Of a stretch of DNA of 64,000 nt, positions 1-9,690 are shown one piece after another. The stretch comes from Pseudomonadaceae bacterium (GTDB lineage: Bacteria; Pseudomonadota; Gammaproteobacteria; Pseudomonadales; Azotimanducaceae). The first letter of the stretch is position 1. Each line of letters starts with the position of its first letter. The notes under the pieces were generated by a model. That model did no database searches and was not told where the DNA came from. It saw only the letters and a program-made list of their open reading frames with translations. The DNA is taken from assembly GCA_024743175.1 (NCBI GenBank), contig JANSXA010000003.1, positions 372,001-436,000 of the forward strand, written 5' to 3'. A program made the position numbers and the translations under genes.

Positions 1-1
1 G

Positions 2-727
<726 letters not shown>

Positions 728-739
728 TCGGAGAAGATA

Positions 740-3121
740 ATGAAATTCAGTGAAGCGTGGCTGCGCGAATGGGTTAATCCTGATCTGGCGCGTGATGACT
801 TATTGCAGCAGCTGACCATGGCGGGGCTTGAAGTGGATGGCGTTGAGCCGGTGGCAGGTGCATTTTCCGGTGTTGTGGTCGGCCGGGTGGACGCCTGCGA
901 AAAACATCCCAATGCGGACAAACTTTCGCTGTGTAGTGTTTTTGATGGACAAGACAGCCACCAGGTCATTTGTGGTGCCCCGAACGTACGACAGGGTTTG
1001 TATGTGGCGTACGCCAAAGTGGGTGCTGTGCTGCCAGACAATTTCAAAATCAAAAAAGCCAAACTGCGCGGTGTTGAGTCTTTTGGCATGTTGTGCAGTG
1101 CCGCGGAACTCGGCCTGGGAGATGATCACGATGGCATTCTTGAACTGTCTGACGAGCTTGCCGTGGGTGCGGATTTTTTCGCCGCTTATGGTCTGAATGA
1201 TGTCACTGTGGATGTTGATCTGACACCTAACCGGGGCGATTGCCTGAGCCTGCGAGGGCTGGCCCGGGAAGTCGGCGTGCTGAACAACCTGACGGTGGCT
1301 TATCCGCAGGTTGATGCGGTAACGGCGACCCATGATGAAACGTTTCCTGTTGAGTTAGCCAACCCTGAAGGCTGCCCGCGCTATCTGGGCCGCGTGATCA
1401 AAGGTATTGATCTGACTAAACCAACCCCGGGGTGGATGCGAGAGCGCCTGCGCCGATGTGGTCTGCGCAGTATTGACCCTGCGGTGGATGTCACCAACTA
1501 CGTGCTCTTAGAACTTGGTCAACCCATGCACGCGTTTGATCTGAACCAGATCTCTGAGGGGATCGTGGTCCGCAATGCAACAGCAGGGGACAAGCTGACG
1601 CTATTAGATGGACAGGACGTGGAACTCGATGAGCAGACGCTGTTGATCACCGACGCCAACGGCCCGGTTGCCATTGCAGGCGTGATGGGTGGCGAGCGCA
1701 GTGGGGTGCAGACAAATACAAAAGATCTGTTCCTTGAGTGTGCGTTTTTCAGCCCATTGGCCATTGCCGGTACAGCACGTCGTTATGGTTTACACACCGA
1801 TGCGTCCCATCGTTACGAACGTGGCGTCGACTACGACCTGCAGGCGGTGGCAATGGAGCGTGCAACACAACTTCTGCTGGATATTGTTGGCGGCGAGCCG
1901 GGTCCAGTGACCGAAGTGCTTGCCCGGGAACACTTACCCAGTGCTCAGCCTGTGACACTGCGTCAACGCCGACTGCAGCAACTGCTGGGTGCTGCCATTG
2001 AAGCGCAGCAGGTGGATGATGCTTTTGCACGCCTGGATTTCAAAGTGATCGAGCGCAAAGACCAGGACAATGATCTCAGCTGGACAATTGTGCCGCCAAG
2101 CCATCGTTTTGACATTGCCATAGAGGCTGATCTTGTTGAAGAAATCTGCAGAATCTTTGGCTACAACAATATTCCGAGTAAAAACCCAACCGCAGCACTT
2201 GAATTGCGTTCGATAGATATCGAGCAGAATTCAGAAGCCGCACTGAAGCAGCATCTGGCAGGGCTGGGGCTGCAGGAGGTAATTACTTACACCTTTGTAG
2301 ATCCGGCCCTGCAGGACTTGCTCGATCCCAATGTTGCACCGCTGGCGTTGGCCAATCCAATGTCCTCTGAACAATCTGTGATGCGTACCAATATGCTGCC
2401 CGGATTGGTGGATGCTGCACAGAACAACCGGGCACGACAGCAGGATCAGGTGCGGCTGTTTGAAGTCGGGCAGACCTTTGTGCCCGAAGCCGATGGTCTG
2501 GCGCAACAGCTGAAGGTGGCTGGCCTCTTGTGGGGGCGTCGCCAGGCACAAAACTGGCATGCAGGTAATGACGACATCGATTTCTACGACTTGAAAGGCC
2601 TGGTAGATGATCTGTGCAACTGGGCTGGGTTAACCCACGTGCGGGTAGAACGGGCAGATGACGCCGTGCTACATCCTGGGCAAAGCGCGAATCTGCTTGT
2701 CGAAGATCAGTTAGTAGGGCGCTTTGGTCGCCTGCATCCGGAAGTTGAAAATCGCCTGGAATTGAGTGGCGTGTTTGTTTTTGAGTTGGACGCTCAGCAG
2801 ATTCTCTTGCGGCCTCGCCGCAAATTTGCCGGTCTATCGCGTTATCCCAGCGTACGGCGGGATTTTGCGGTTGTTGTCGATAAGGCCGTTACCGCTGCTG
2901 AAGTAGAAAATGTGGTACGTGACGCGCTGGGTCAGATCCTGGTTGAGTTCAGGTTATTTGATGTCTATGAGGGCAAAGGCATTGATTTAAATGAAAAAAG
3001 TCTCGCGATAGGCTTGACCTTGCAGAGCCAAGAAGCCACCCTTACCGAGGAAGATATAGGACACTACGCCCAAGCCGCCGTAAGCGCACTGGAGTCTGCC
3101 GTTAAGGCTAGATTAAGGTAG
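740..3121 (+). CDS. pheT: Phenylalanine--tRNA ligase beta subunit
   Basis: Beta subunit of PheRS, carrying the editing and tRNA-binding modules. At 793 residues it is full length for the bacterial family. Visible order: N-terminal MKFSEAWLREWVNP, an EMAP/Trbp-like tRNA-binding domain (about residues 40-150, with HPNADKLSLC and ICGAPNVR), the B3/B4 editing domain (about 210-390), the B5 domain, the catalytic-like core, and a C-terminal ferredoxin-fold anticodon-binding domain (about 700-793, with SRYPSVRRDFA). A GGAG ribosome-binding site sits just upstream of the ATG. It lies between pheS and ihfA, as in enteric bacteria and pseudomonads. Confidence 0.98.
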   Translation: MKFSEAWLREWVNPDLARDDLLQQLTMAGLEVDGVEPVAGAFSGVVVGRVDACEKHPNADKLSLCSVFDGQDSHQVICGAPNVRQGLYVAYAKVGAVLPDNFKIKKAKLRGVESFGMLCSAAELGLGDDHDGILELSDELAVGADFFAAYGLNDVTVDVDLTPNRGDCLSLRGLAREVGVLNNLTVAYPQVDAVTATHDETFPVELANPEGCPRYLGRVIKGIDLTKPTPGWMRERLRRCGLRSIDPAVDVTNYVLLELGQPMHAFDLNQISEGIVVRNATAGDKLTLLDGQDVELDEQTLLITDANGPVAIAGVMGGERSGVQTNTKDLFLECAFFSPLAIAGTARRYGLHTDASHRYERGVDYDLQAVAMERATQLLLDIVGGEPGPVTEVLAREHLPSAQPVTLRQRRLQQLLGAAIEAQQVDDAFARLDFKVIERKDQDNDLSWTIVPPSHRFDIAIEADLVEEICRIFGYNNIPSKNPTAALELRSIDIEQNSEAALKQHLAGLGLQEVITYTFVDPALQDLLDPNVAPLALANPMSSEQSVMRTNMLPGLVDAAQNNRARQQDQVRLFEVGQTFVPEADGLAQQLKVAGLLWGRRQAQNWHAGNDDIDFYDLKGLVDDLCNWAGLTHVRVERADDAVLHPGQSANLLVEDQLVGRFGRLHPEVENRLELSGVFVFELDAQQILLRPRRKFAGLSRYPSVRRDFAVVVDKAVTAAEVENVVRDALGQILVEFRLFDVYEGKGIDLNEKSLAIGLTLQSQEATLTEEDIGHYAQAAVSALESAVKARLR

Positions 3122-3215
3122 CACCGCTAACCTAGCTGACATCAGTTGGCAAAAATAAAAAGGTAGCGATTCGGTGAACACAGAGCTTGCGGCACATTGG
3201 TCAAGGGAGGCAACT

Positions 3216-3563
3216 GTGAGTGCGCTGACCAAAGCGAAAATGGCTGACCAGCTGTTTGAGGAACTGGGCCTCAACAAAAGGGAAGCCAAGGAAATTGTTG
3301 AGCTTTTTTTTGACGAAATTCGTGACTCTTTAGAGCACAATACACAGGTCAAGTTATCAGGCTTTGGTAACTTTGATTTGCGTGAAAAAGGCGAACGACC
3401 CGGTCGTAATCCAAAAACCGGTGAAGAGATACCGATAACCGCCCGTCGTGTGGTAACTTTTCGTCCGGGACAAAAACTAAAAGCCAGAGTGGAAGCCTAT
3501 GCAGGCGAACCCTCAGATGGCGAGAAAGAGGCAGACACGGATTTAGATGCTGGAACCGAGTAA
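3216..3563 (+). CDS. ihfA: Integration host factor alpha subunit
   Basis: DNA-bending nucleoid protein that pairs with IhfB. It acts in site-specific recombination, replication and sigma-54 promoter architecture, which is relevant to the sigma-54 regulon in this window. I place the start at GTG 3216 because the protein then begins [18 protein letters not shown], matching family N-termini, and a GGGAGG ribosome-binding site lies 6 nt upstream; an in-frame start at 3174 would add 14 atypical residues. The DNA-binding beta arm is seen as [18 protein letters not shown]. The 115 residues exceed the usual length of about 100 through an acidic C-terminal tail. It follows pheT by 94 bp. Confidence 0.96.
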   Translation: MSALTKAKMADQLFEELGLNKREAKEIVELFFDEIRDSLEHNTQVKLSGFGNFDLREKGERPGRNPKTGEEIPITARRVVTFRPGQKLKARVEAYAGEPSDGEKEADTDLDAGTE

Positions 3564-3903
3564 CAACAACGAGTTACCCCCGATACCGGGTAAACGCTAT
3601 TTCACCATCGGCGAAGTCAGCACCCTGTGTGAAGTAAAACCGCACGTTCTGCGCTACTGGGAGCAGGAGTTTCCTTCTCTGAATCCGGTCAAACGCCGAG
3701 GTAATCGTCGCTATTATCAGCGCCAGGATGTGATTGTTATCCGCCAGATTCGTGCGCTGCTTTACGATCAGGGTTTTACCATTGGTGGTGCGCGACAGCG
3801 TTTAACCAGTGAAGATGCCAAAGAAGATACGACGCAGTTCAAGCTTCTTGTGCGCCAGATGATTGTAGAATTGGAGGACGTCCTGCGCGTTCTGAAAGCG
3901 TAA
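3547..3903 (+). CDS. MerR-family transcriptional regulator downstream of ihfA
   Basis: A 118-residue protein with a MerR-type winged helix at about residues 14-82 ([20 protein letters not shown], then [13 protein letters not shown]) and a short C-terminal helix. This small regulator is conserved directly after ihfA in many Gammaproteobacteria; its target is not established. It lacks the Cys or ligand domain of metal-sensing MerR proteins. Its ATG overlaps the end of ihfA by 17 nt, suggesting translational coupling. In pseudomonads this gene is normally followed at once by tRNA-Pro; here the next tRNA-Pro is 5.6 kb away. Confidence 0.93.
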   Translation: MLEPSNNNELPPIPGKRYFTIGEVSTLCEVKPHVLRYWEQEFPSLNPVKRRGNRRYYQRQDVIVIRQIRALLYDQGFTIGGARQRLTSEDAKEDTTQFKLLVRQMIVELEDVLRVLKA

Positions 3904-3932
3904 ATCACCCAAGACTCTTTGAGGGTCACATT

Positions 3933-4676
3933 TTGAAAAAGCCCTGCCAAGCCCTTTCAATCCTGTTACTGATCTACCTGCTGACACCTTCAGTGTTGGC
4001 AGCGGACTATCGTGGCGCGTTTCAATACGATGCCAAAATGGCCTGGCTGAAAGCAGGGGAGCTATCCCTGGAAATGTTCCGCACGGGCGCCAGTTACGAA
4101 GTGCTCGGAGAATTTCAAACCTCTCGAGCCATGAGTAATTATTACACCTGGAACGGGGTGTTTGCCGCCTCCGGTCGCTGGGAAGGCACCGGCCCCGTCA
4201 CTCGTGCTTACATGTCCAGAACCACCAGTAAAGATGATGACCTGAAAATTGTGCTGAACTATGAAAACTCAGCTCGCCTTCTGGATGGGCCTGACAGTAG
4301 TTTTGAAGACATTGAAAAACCTTCGGGTGTCGATTTGATATCCGCACTGTTTTTTACACCCAGCTGTTTTGCGGGTGGCGAGGTGCATGATGGAGAAGAT
4401 ACCTATCAGCTGAAGTTGCGCGCGAGTAGAACAAAAGATCTGAGGGGTGGGCAAGGCTATTACCAGGGGCCGGCAACGGATTGTGATTACAACATTCGCG
4501 ATCACAAAGACCGTAAACGCCGTGTAGTGGTGTCCCTTGCCGAAGTGGGGGATACCGTGATGGCCGTGCAGGTCAGAGCAAAAATTCCGGTCCTGCCTGA
4601 TGCTGTATTCAGATTGCGTATGCCTTCCACAGTCACCGGTGTCGCAACACCCGTAGTTGCGGCTGGGATGCGGTGA
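3933..4676 (+). CDS. Exported DUF3108-like protein
   Basis: A 247-residue periplasmic protein of unknown function. A signal peptide is clear: MKK, a hydrophobic core and a cleavage site after SVLA, before ADYRG. The mature sequence has the beta-rich pattern of DUF3108-type proteins: a YDAKMAWLKAGELSLEM opening strand, YTWNGVFAASGRW, and a C-terminal strand ending in VFRLRMPSTVTG. The single Cys pair (about residues 145 and 184) could form a disulfide. It overlaps the next gene by 4 nt (GTGA), so the two are probably cotranslated. Family assignment rests on pattern and is moderately sure. Confidence 0.7.
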   Translation: MKKPCQALSILLLIYLLTPSVLAADYRGAFQYDAKMAWLKAGELSLEMFRTGASYEVLGEFQTSRAMSNYYTWNGVFAASGRWEGTGPVTRAYMSRTTSKDDDLKIVLNYENSARLLDGPDSSFEDIEKPSGVDLISALFFTPSCFAGGEVHDGEDTYQLKLRASRTKDLRGGQGYYQGPATDCDYNIRDHKDRKRRVVVSLAEVGDTVMAVQVRAKIPVLPDAVFRLRMPSTVTGVATPVVAAGMR

Positions 4677-5503
4677 CGCCAACGCGTGTTTTTAGCCTCG
4701 TAGTATTTATGGCACTGCAGTATGGGTGCGGTGATATCAAGCAGGCGTGTGATAAGAACGTGGTTTTGATGGGCTACTGGCCGCCCACCAATAACATGCT
4801 CCGACAATGGAGTACCCACCCGGAACAGAATCCAGGCACCTGGCAGGGCCAGAACTGGCGAGGATTGGGTTATGACGTGTACGCCTTTTTCCCAGAGTTT
4901 CCGCCTGACGATGACCCAACCAACGATAGCATTGGTTCGCCTGGCTCTGTTGGTTCTCCTGACTTTGATCTTCAGATTGACTATCAGGCGACCTCGCAAG
5001 ACTTCTGGCGCATTGTTGATGCTTACCAACCGCAGATTCTGATCACCAACAGTCGTGGGGGTTCTATCGGTTGGGAGATTGAAGCGTATGAAGGGCGAGC
5101 TGAAATGGCGGCATCGCCTGAGCTCGACTGGCGATCAGATGATCACGGCGATGAGCATCAACCCAGTCAGGACACCATTGATGCGCGGTCCTGGCAGGCC
5201 ATCAGCACGTATCGCGGTGAAAATCTGTTGGCTTCAGCACTGCCGATGGATCAGATTTTCGATGTGGTCAGCGGTTTAAACCTGACAAACGTCGCCATTG
5301 ATGAAGCTACCAGCGGCAGCTATTTGTCCGGGTTTCTGGGCCTGCACGGCTTGTATTACCACGAAACCCATCGACACAACCTGGCCGCCGGGCATATCCA
5401 TGTTGGTGGTCATGTGTCTACGGAAGCAGCTACCGCAATGATGGAAGCGACGCTGGAAACGGTGTTAAAAGCCAATCCAGTAGCGACGTCGAACTGCCCT
5501 TAG
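4673..5503 (+). CDS. Exported pyroglutamyl-peptidase-I-like (C15 fold) protein, catalytic Cys replaced
   Basis: A 276-residue probable lipoprotein with a hydrophobic N-terminus ending in ALQYGC; Cys19 is the candidate lipid-modified residue, in an imperfect lipobox. The mature part follows the peptidase C15 plan: an N-terminal GYWPPTNNM in place of the usual GFEPF-like opening, ILITNSRGGSIGWEIEAY, a block aligning with the catalytic-Cys region (SGSYLSGFLGLHGLYYHE) and the His block AGHIHVGGHVS. Where C15 enzymes have the nucleophile in a YVCN-like motif this protein has YLSG, Ser instead of Cys. It starts at GTG inside the stop of the previous gene. Function unknown; it may be a Ser-dependent or non-catalytic homologue. 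Confidence 0.7.
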   Translation: MTPTRVFSLVVFMALQYGCGDIKQACDKNVVLMGYWPPTNNMLRQWSTHPEQNPGTWQGQNWRGLGYDVYAFFPEFPPDDDPTNDSIGSPGSVGSPDFDLQIDYQATSQDFWRIVDAYQPQILITNSRGGSIGWEIEAYEGRAEMAASPELDWRSDDHGDEHQPSQDTIDARSWQAISTYRGENLLASALPMDQIFDVVSGLNLTNVAIDEATSGSYLSGFLGLHGLYYHETHRHNLAAGHIHVGGHVSTEAATAMMEATLETVLKANPVATSNCP

Positions 5504-5558
5504 TCCTGGTTGGGATCCAGGCGCTTACGAAAGCCTCTTGTTTCGAACCCATTTACAA

Positions 5559-6602
5559 TCAGGGTGAAGACTTTGTTACAGCTCTGGAGTAGCCGGATTC
5601 TTCACCACTTGCGTTGTAAGCGGTCATGACAAACTCGTAAATGCCCGGTGGTTTGGCAAGCAGTATGGACCTGGCAGAGGGTGATTCGATGTCTGCTTCG
5701 AGGTTATAGCCTGATGTGGATGCGCTGTAGATGCGGAAACCGGCCAGGTCGGTCACAGGTGTGCCGTCGATATTCTCAATAGGCGCCTGCCAGGTAAGGT
5801 CCAGGTTTCTTACGGCAACGCCCACCATACGGGTGAGGGTTGTTTCAGCCTGCGAACAGGTCAGTGTGAATGTGGACCAGCGTTCTACGATAATGGTTTC
5901 GGCGCCGTTCAGTGTCTTGTTACCGGTCCAGTCACCACCCGCAGAACATTGACTAACGCCCGCGGTTTGCCAGCTTAGTTCTACTGCCCTGCCGAGGTCG
6001 ACCTCACTTGAATCAATGCTGAAGTTTATCGAAGCAGGCACTGGTTCGGGAGAAGGTGTTGGTTCAGGTTCGGGCGCAGGGTCCGGTTCCGGTTCAGGTT
6101 CGGGCGCGGGCTCTGGTTCAGGTGCGGGTTCTGGTTCCGGCAAAGGTTCTGGTTCAGGTGCTGGTTCTGGTTCAGGGCTAGGTTCCGGTTCGGGCGCTGG
6201 TTCGGGTTCGGGAACAGGATCTGGAGGCGGTGTTGCCGACTCAACAGATACTGCAACAGTCTGAGTTGTGCTTGCCCCCTTTGATTTGCAGGTGAGAATG
6301 AACTGAGCATCCTGGTTCAGTGGGGGTGTTGTGAATATTCCCTCGGTTGGGTGTTTACCTTCCCAGTCACCTGCGGCATTGCAGGATCTTGCACCGCTGG
6401 AAGCCCAGCTCAATCTAACCGTCTGACCGGAGTTAACGTTGGTGCTGTCAGCCTGAAAAGATACAAAGATCGCTGATTCCGGAGTTGTGTCCCCTCCATC
6501 ATTATCTCTTGGTTTACCCTTGCTGCCGTCGGGCCTTGCGGCAAGCGCAGGCATCGTAAACACGGCCAAACAAAGCGCGCTTAAGAACAGCGTGCGCAAC
6601 AT
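5559..6602 (-). CDS. Exported two-domain Ig-like protein with Pro-Glu linker and FnIII-like C-terminus
   Basis: I start it at the ATG at 6602 ([21 protein letters not shown], a clear signal peptide), preceded by GAGAGA; a TTG 15 nt earlier is less likely. The mature 347-residue precursor has two similar beta domains, each with VRLSW or VELSW, a Cys pair and a GDW motif (about residues 45-125 and 190-270). A linker of alternating Pro, Glu and Ala joins them, and a C-terminal FnIII-like domain follows ([24 protein letters not shown]). No catalytic motif is visible. The layout suggests a surface or periplasmic spacer or adhesion protein. Confidence 0.8.
   Translation of the reverse strand: MLRTLFLSALCLAVFTMPALAARPDGSKGKPRDNDGGDTTPESAIFVSFQADSTNVNSGQTVRLSWASSGARSCNAAGDWEGKHPTEGIFTTPPLNQDAQFILTCKSKGASTTQTVAVSVESATPPPDPVPEPEPAPEPEPSPEPEPAPEPEPLPEPEPAPEPEPAPEPEPEPDPAPEPEPTPSPEPVPASINFSIDSSEVDLGRAVELSWQTAGVSQCSAGGDWTGNKTLNGAETIIVERWSTFTLTCSQAETTLTRMVGVAVRNLDLTWQAPIENIDGTPVTDLAGFRIYSASTSGYNLEADIESPSARSILLAKPPGIYEFVMTAYNASGEESGYSRAVTKSSP
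6041..6231 (+). repeat. Coding minisatellite for the Pro-Glu/Ala linker
   Basis: About 190 bp built from short variants of GGTTCAGG, GGTTCGGGCGC and GGTTCCGG in tandem. On the minus strand they encode [11 protein letters not shown]-type repeats in the Ig-like protein. Such arrays expand and contract by slippage in steps of 6 or 12 nt without losing frame, so linker length may vary between strains. Confidence 0.85.
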
Positions 6603-6853
6603 ATTGGTCTCTCTCAATTTGTCCCGGAGAAATCTTAGAAGTAAACATTTTGTGATTCCGTGACTGTCTTCTCATCAGCTGGGATCTTTCGCGGAATGGG
6701 GATTTCTGATCAATGGTGCACGTTTTACTACGACGGCAGATGCCGGGATCAAAATTCTGTTAAAATCGAACCGCTTTCGAGAAATGGATCTCCAGAAGTT
6801 GTTGTTTGTAACCCGGGATCTGCCGGGTTTTTGATGTTATTGGAGTGATCAGC

Positions 6854-8227
6854 ATGCGATTTTCTGCGGTTTTATTTTCATTGGTTCTAGTTCTATTTGG
6901 CTGTGGCGGTGGCTCCAGCAGCAGCGGTAACAACAGTGGCGCGCAGGGTACAGCACCACCCCAGTTTGGGGGCATCACGCTTCTCGTTGGAGATAGCCCG
7001 CTTGACGACATTGAGTCCGTGCTGATCGATATCCGTGAAATTCGGCTGTTGGGTGATGATGGGCAGGTCACTATTACGGACGGCCCGACGGGTGTAATTG
7101 ATCTGTTAAGCCTGAGAAATCTCACCGAACTCATCGCCAGTGATGAAGTTCCCGCAGGCGACTACTCCAAAATCCGGCTGTTGATCGACAGTCTTCAGAT
7201 TGTAGAAATCGATGCCCCATCAACGCCAGTGGATGTGCAGCTCCCTGCAAATGGCAAAATTGATCTCAATCCCCAAGGCGAGTTCGAAATTTCTCCCGGT
7301 GAAGATCTGGTTGTGCAGATCGACTTTGATCTGGCGCGTTCAATCAAAATTGTCGAGACGGGAAACAGTGAGTATCGATTCAGACCGGTTGTGTTTGTCG
7401 ATATTCTGGACCAGACCGAGAATTTACGCCTGACACGGCTCTTCGGCACCTTACAGGCAGACGATGATGAAGCTGACGACGAGATAGAAGGTGAACCTTC
7501 TGATTATGACTTATGCACTGAGTTGAATGACGATCCCTGCGTTGATGTAGAGACCAATGAAGGAACAGTATTCCTTGATGCCGATGGTAATGCAGTAGAT
7601 ATGCAAGACTTTATCGTCCCCCAAGACGTCCATGTGTTTGGTCACTATTTCATTGGGGTGGAAGGCGGCGAGTTTTTCCGCGCGAAACTTATTGTTGTCG
7701 CAGCTGAGGATGGGCTCACGCGTCGAGATGGTCTTGTGAACTCAACGGTGGTTGATGAAGCATTTGAACTGCTCGACGACTCAATTGCCGTTAATGTTCA
7801 GATCGGCGAAGCGCTCCTGTTGGAGGAGATTGGCAACGCCCTTGATATCGATATCGCGCCAGGACAGACAGCCGAAGCCTGGGCATTGAATACGCTGCTG
7901 GATATTGCTGAAGAGGGTGACTTTCCAGCTATTCTTGTGCAGATAGACGACACCAATGTCGAGGAAGATACGATTGAAGGAACGCTGGTTGATCTTGAAA
8001 GTAATACCCTGACAGTTCGCAATGACGAAGGTGACTTCTGTGTCACGATTGATGAAGACACAGACATACAACTGTTGTCAGATTACGCGGGTGATGCTGA
8101 GACAGATACCATTTCCCGAGTTGCGTTAGGTGACTTGATCACTGCTGGTGTCGAGGTCGAAGCGTTTGGACTTCAGAATGGCGATTGTCTGGAAGCAGAT
8201 CTGGTCGCTGCAGAAGTCGAAGACTGA
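6854..8227 (+). CDS. DUF4382 / DUF5666 lipoprotein
   Basis: A 457-residue predicted lipoprotein. I choose the ATG at 6854, with TTGGAG 8 nt upstream, over a GTG at 6845. The signal ends in the lipobox LFGC, followed by a flexible Gly/Ser stretch. Residues of about 35-180 match DUF4382 (GGITLLVGDSPLDDIESVLIDIREIRL, PAGDYSKIRLLID). The C-terminal third (IEGTLVDLESNTLTV, VTIDEDTDIQLL) resembles DUF5666 beta modules. The protein is very acidic with many Asp/Glu clusters, as expected for a surface lipoprotein of a marine or calcium-rich habitat. Function unknown. Confidence 0.85.
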   Translation: MRFSAVLFSLVLVLFGCGGGSSSSGNNSGAQGTAPPQFGGITLLVGDSPLDDIESVLIDIREIRLLGDDGQVTITDGPTGVIDLLSLRNLTELIASDEVPAGDYSKIRLLIDSLQIVEIDAPSTPVDVQLPANGKIDLNPQGEFEISPGEDLVVQIDFDLARSIKIVETGNSEYRFRPVVFVDILDQTENLRLTRLFGTLQADDDEADDEIEGEPSDYDLCTELNDDPCVDVETNEGTVFLDADGNAVDMQDFIVPQDVHVFGHYFIGVEGGEFFRAKLIVVAAEDGLTRRDGLVNSTVVDEAFELLDDSIAVNVQIGEALLLEEIGNALDIDIAPGQTAEAWALNTLLDIAEEGDFPAILVQIDDTNVEEDTIEGTLVDLESNTLTVRNDEGDFCVTIDEDTDIQLLSDYAGDAETDTISRVALGDLITAGVEVEAFGLQNGDCLEADLVAAEVED

Positions 8228-8236
8228 CAGGAAGCT

Positions 8237-8269
8237 ATGCCCGGCTTCAATCTGAGCCGGGCATCTTTT
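8237..8269 (+). terminator. Bidirectional intrinsic terminator
   Basis: Perfect 9-bp stem ATGCCCGGC / GCCGGGCAT with a 10-nt loop, followed by CTTTT on the plus strand. It lies in the 51-bp gap between two convergent genes (stops at 8227 and 8279) and can serve both. Confidence 0.85.
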
Positions 8270-8278
8270 GTCAGGGCG

Positions 8279-8890
8279 CTAATCCGACATGGACTTCAGC
8301 ATCTGTTTAATTGCAGCCTGCTTTGGTATCAGATCTTTGTTCACAAACCACCAGTTGTAACCAACAATGGCGATCATCAGGATCGCAGATGCCAACAGGT
8401 ATTCCAGCCTGAAAGCATCAAACGCATCGGACTTTAGAGCAACAAAGACCAGCGGTATTTCCATCGGCAGGCAGTACCACCAGAAAATATTCTTAAGCAG
8501 TTTGATCTGGTGGGAAACGCTCGCAAGATTTGTGGTCAACGTTTGTCTGATATCAAGACTTTCGTCGGTCTCCCACTGCTTTGCCTGTCTGCGTTGATAG
8601 ACAAACGCAATGGCAATGAACAGCGCACCAGCACTGAGTGTGAACCACTCCCAGTGATCCACCCAGTTTGTTTGATTTTTACTACTCCATAAAAATGGAA
8701 CCGTGGCAAAAAATATTGCAATGAGAAATCCCAGAATTCCTTCGAGGTAATCACGAAAGCGAATCTGTCGGCTGAACTGTTCGGCTTGCTTGTTAAGCAG
8801 GTTATGCATTGCTTGTTCATCAATGCTGAATCGGCCGCTCGATTGATCCTGTTGCCAGAGTAGTTCCATGGTGTTCAAATCCTTATTCAT
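8279..8890 (-). CDS. Four-helix membrane protein paired with an ECF sigma factor
   Basis: A 203-residue inner-membrane protein with an N-terminal soluble region of about 50 residues and four hydrophobic segments (about 52-70, 84-100, 137-155, 162-182). It overlaps the upstream ECF sigma gene by 4 nt (ATGA), so it is cotranslated with it. By position it is a candidate anti-sigma factor or signal partner, but I see no zinc-binding HxxxCxxC anti-sigma motif, so that role is inference from context only. Confidence 0.8.
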   Translation of the reverse strand: MNKDLNTMELLWQQDQSSGRFSIDEQAMHNLLNKQAEQFSRQIRFRDYLEGILGFLIAIFFATVPFLWSSKNQTNWVDHWEWFTLSAGALFIAIAFVYQRRQAKQWETDESLDIRQTLTTNLASVSHQIKLLKNIFWWYCLPMEIPLVFVALKSDAFDAFRLEYLLASAILMIAIVGYNWWFVNKDLIPKQAAIKQMLKSMSD

Positions 8891-9390
8891 GTTTGTGTTT
8901 CCTTGTTAAACAAGGCTTGGAGTTTGCCTTTCACTCGATTGATTTTGGCCCCCACAGAATTGGGTGAGATGCCGAGTATGTTTGCGATATCGTCATAGCT
9001 GTTGCCGTCCAGATACAGCAGCATTAGTGATCGCTCGACAACTTCGAGGGCGCGAATTTTTTCGTACACCCAGGAAATGTCTTCTGCAGGCGGCTGTATC
9101 TGTACCCAATGTGTAGTTTCATCAAACGGCGATGTTGTGGGCGCGCGCACGGCTTTGCGCGTGTGATCGATGGCGGTGTTGAGCGCTACCCGGTAGATCC
9201 AGGTGCTTTCTTTTGACTCACCTGCAAAACGGTCAATAGATCGCCACAGCGCAAGCGCAATATCCTGGAACAAGTCCTCACGTGTACTGTGGTCAGCCTC
9301 ATAACTCATCACTACCCGATAGATCAGCGCCTGGTAGTCGTGCAGCCAGCGCGTCATGGTTGTTGATTTGGCGTCTTTTTGCTTCGTCAC
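8887..9390 (-). CDS. ECF-type RNA polymerase sigma-70 factor
   Basis: A 167-residue alternative sigma factor. Region 2 is seen at about residues 15-85 (RVVMSYEADHSTREDLFQDIALALWRS, STWIYRVALNTAIDHTRK) and region 4 at about 108-160 (LDGNSYDDIANILGISPNSVGAKINRVKGKL). There is no C-terminal SnoaL-like or other extension. The GTG start at 9390 has no convincing ribosome-binding site; an ATG 33 nt downstream is possible. It is cotranscribed with the membrane protein that follows, the usual sigma plus membrane partner layout. Its target promoters cannot be told from here. Confidence 0.92.
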   Translation of the reverse strand: MTKQKDAKSTTMTRWLHDYQALIYRVVMSYEADHSTREDLFQDIALALWRSIDRFAGESKESTWIYRVALNTAIDHTRKAVRAPTTSPFDETTHWVQIQPPAEDISWVYEKIRALEVVERSLMLLYLDGNSYDDIANILGISPNSVGAKINRVKGKLQALFNKETQT

Positions 9391-9533
9391 GGTGAGTCTT
9401 AGCGCGAATTTCCTTCAATTTGACTCATTAGACGGTAACCATAGGATTTTCGTACAGGAAAATTGAAAAAGTTTGGATCCTGGGGTTTAGCGACTGTGCA
9501 GGGACTATTGCTTTGGGTATGATTCGCGTCCTT

Positions 9534-9610
9534 CGGGGCGTGGCGCAGTCTGGTAGCGCACTTGACTGGGGGTCAAGTGGTCGCAGGTTCAAATCCTGCC
9601 GTCCCGACCA
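9534..9610 (+). tRNA. tRNA-Pro (anticodon GGG), CCA encoded
   Basis: A 77-nt cloverleaf. The acceptor arms CGGGGCG / CGTCCCG pair with one G-U, the D-stem is GCGC / GCGC, the anticodon stem CTTGA / TCAAG encloses CTGGGGG (anticodon GGG), the T-arm is GCAGG-TTCAAAT-CCTGC, and the terminal ACCA is encoded. Two degraded partial copies of its 3' half occur at 10.4 and 16.3 kb, so it is a likely integration target marking the left edge of an accessory island. Confidence 0.96.
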
Positions 9611-9690
9611 ATAATCCCAGGTGCTGCCCGGACACATAGATAACACTGTATACCGAAGACATGGGATACAGTTTTGGTAGCTGGGTCGGC

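Noticed and set aside
6016-6264. Plus-strand Gly-Ser repeat frame
   Set aside because: It is the antisense of the Pro-Glu linker array and has no start signal.
9428-9646. Minus-strand frame covering tRNA-Pro
   Set aside because: Its [13 protein letters not shown]-like product is the usual false translation of a tRNA gene antisense.
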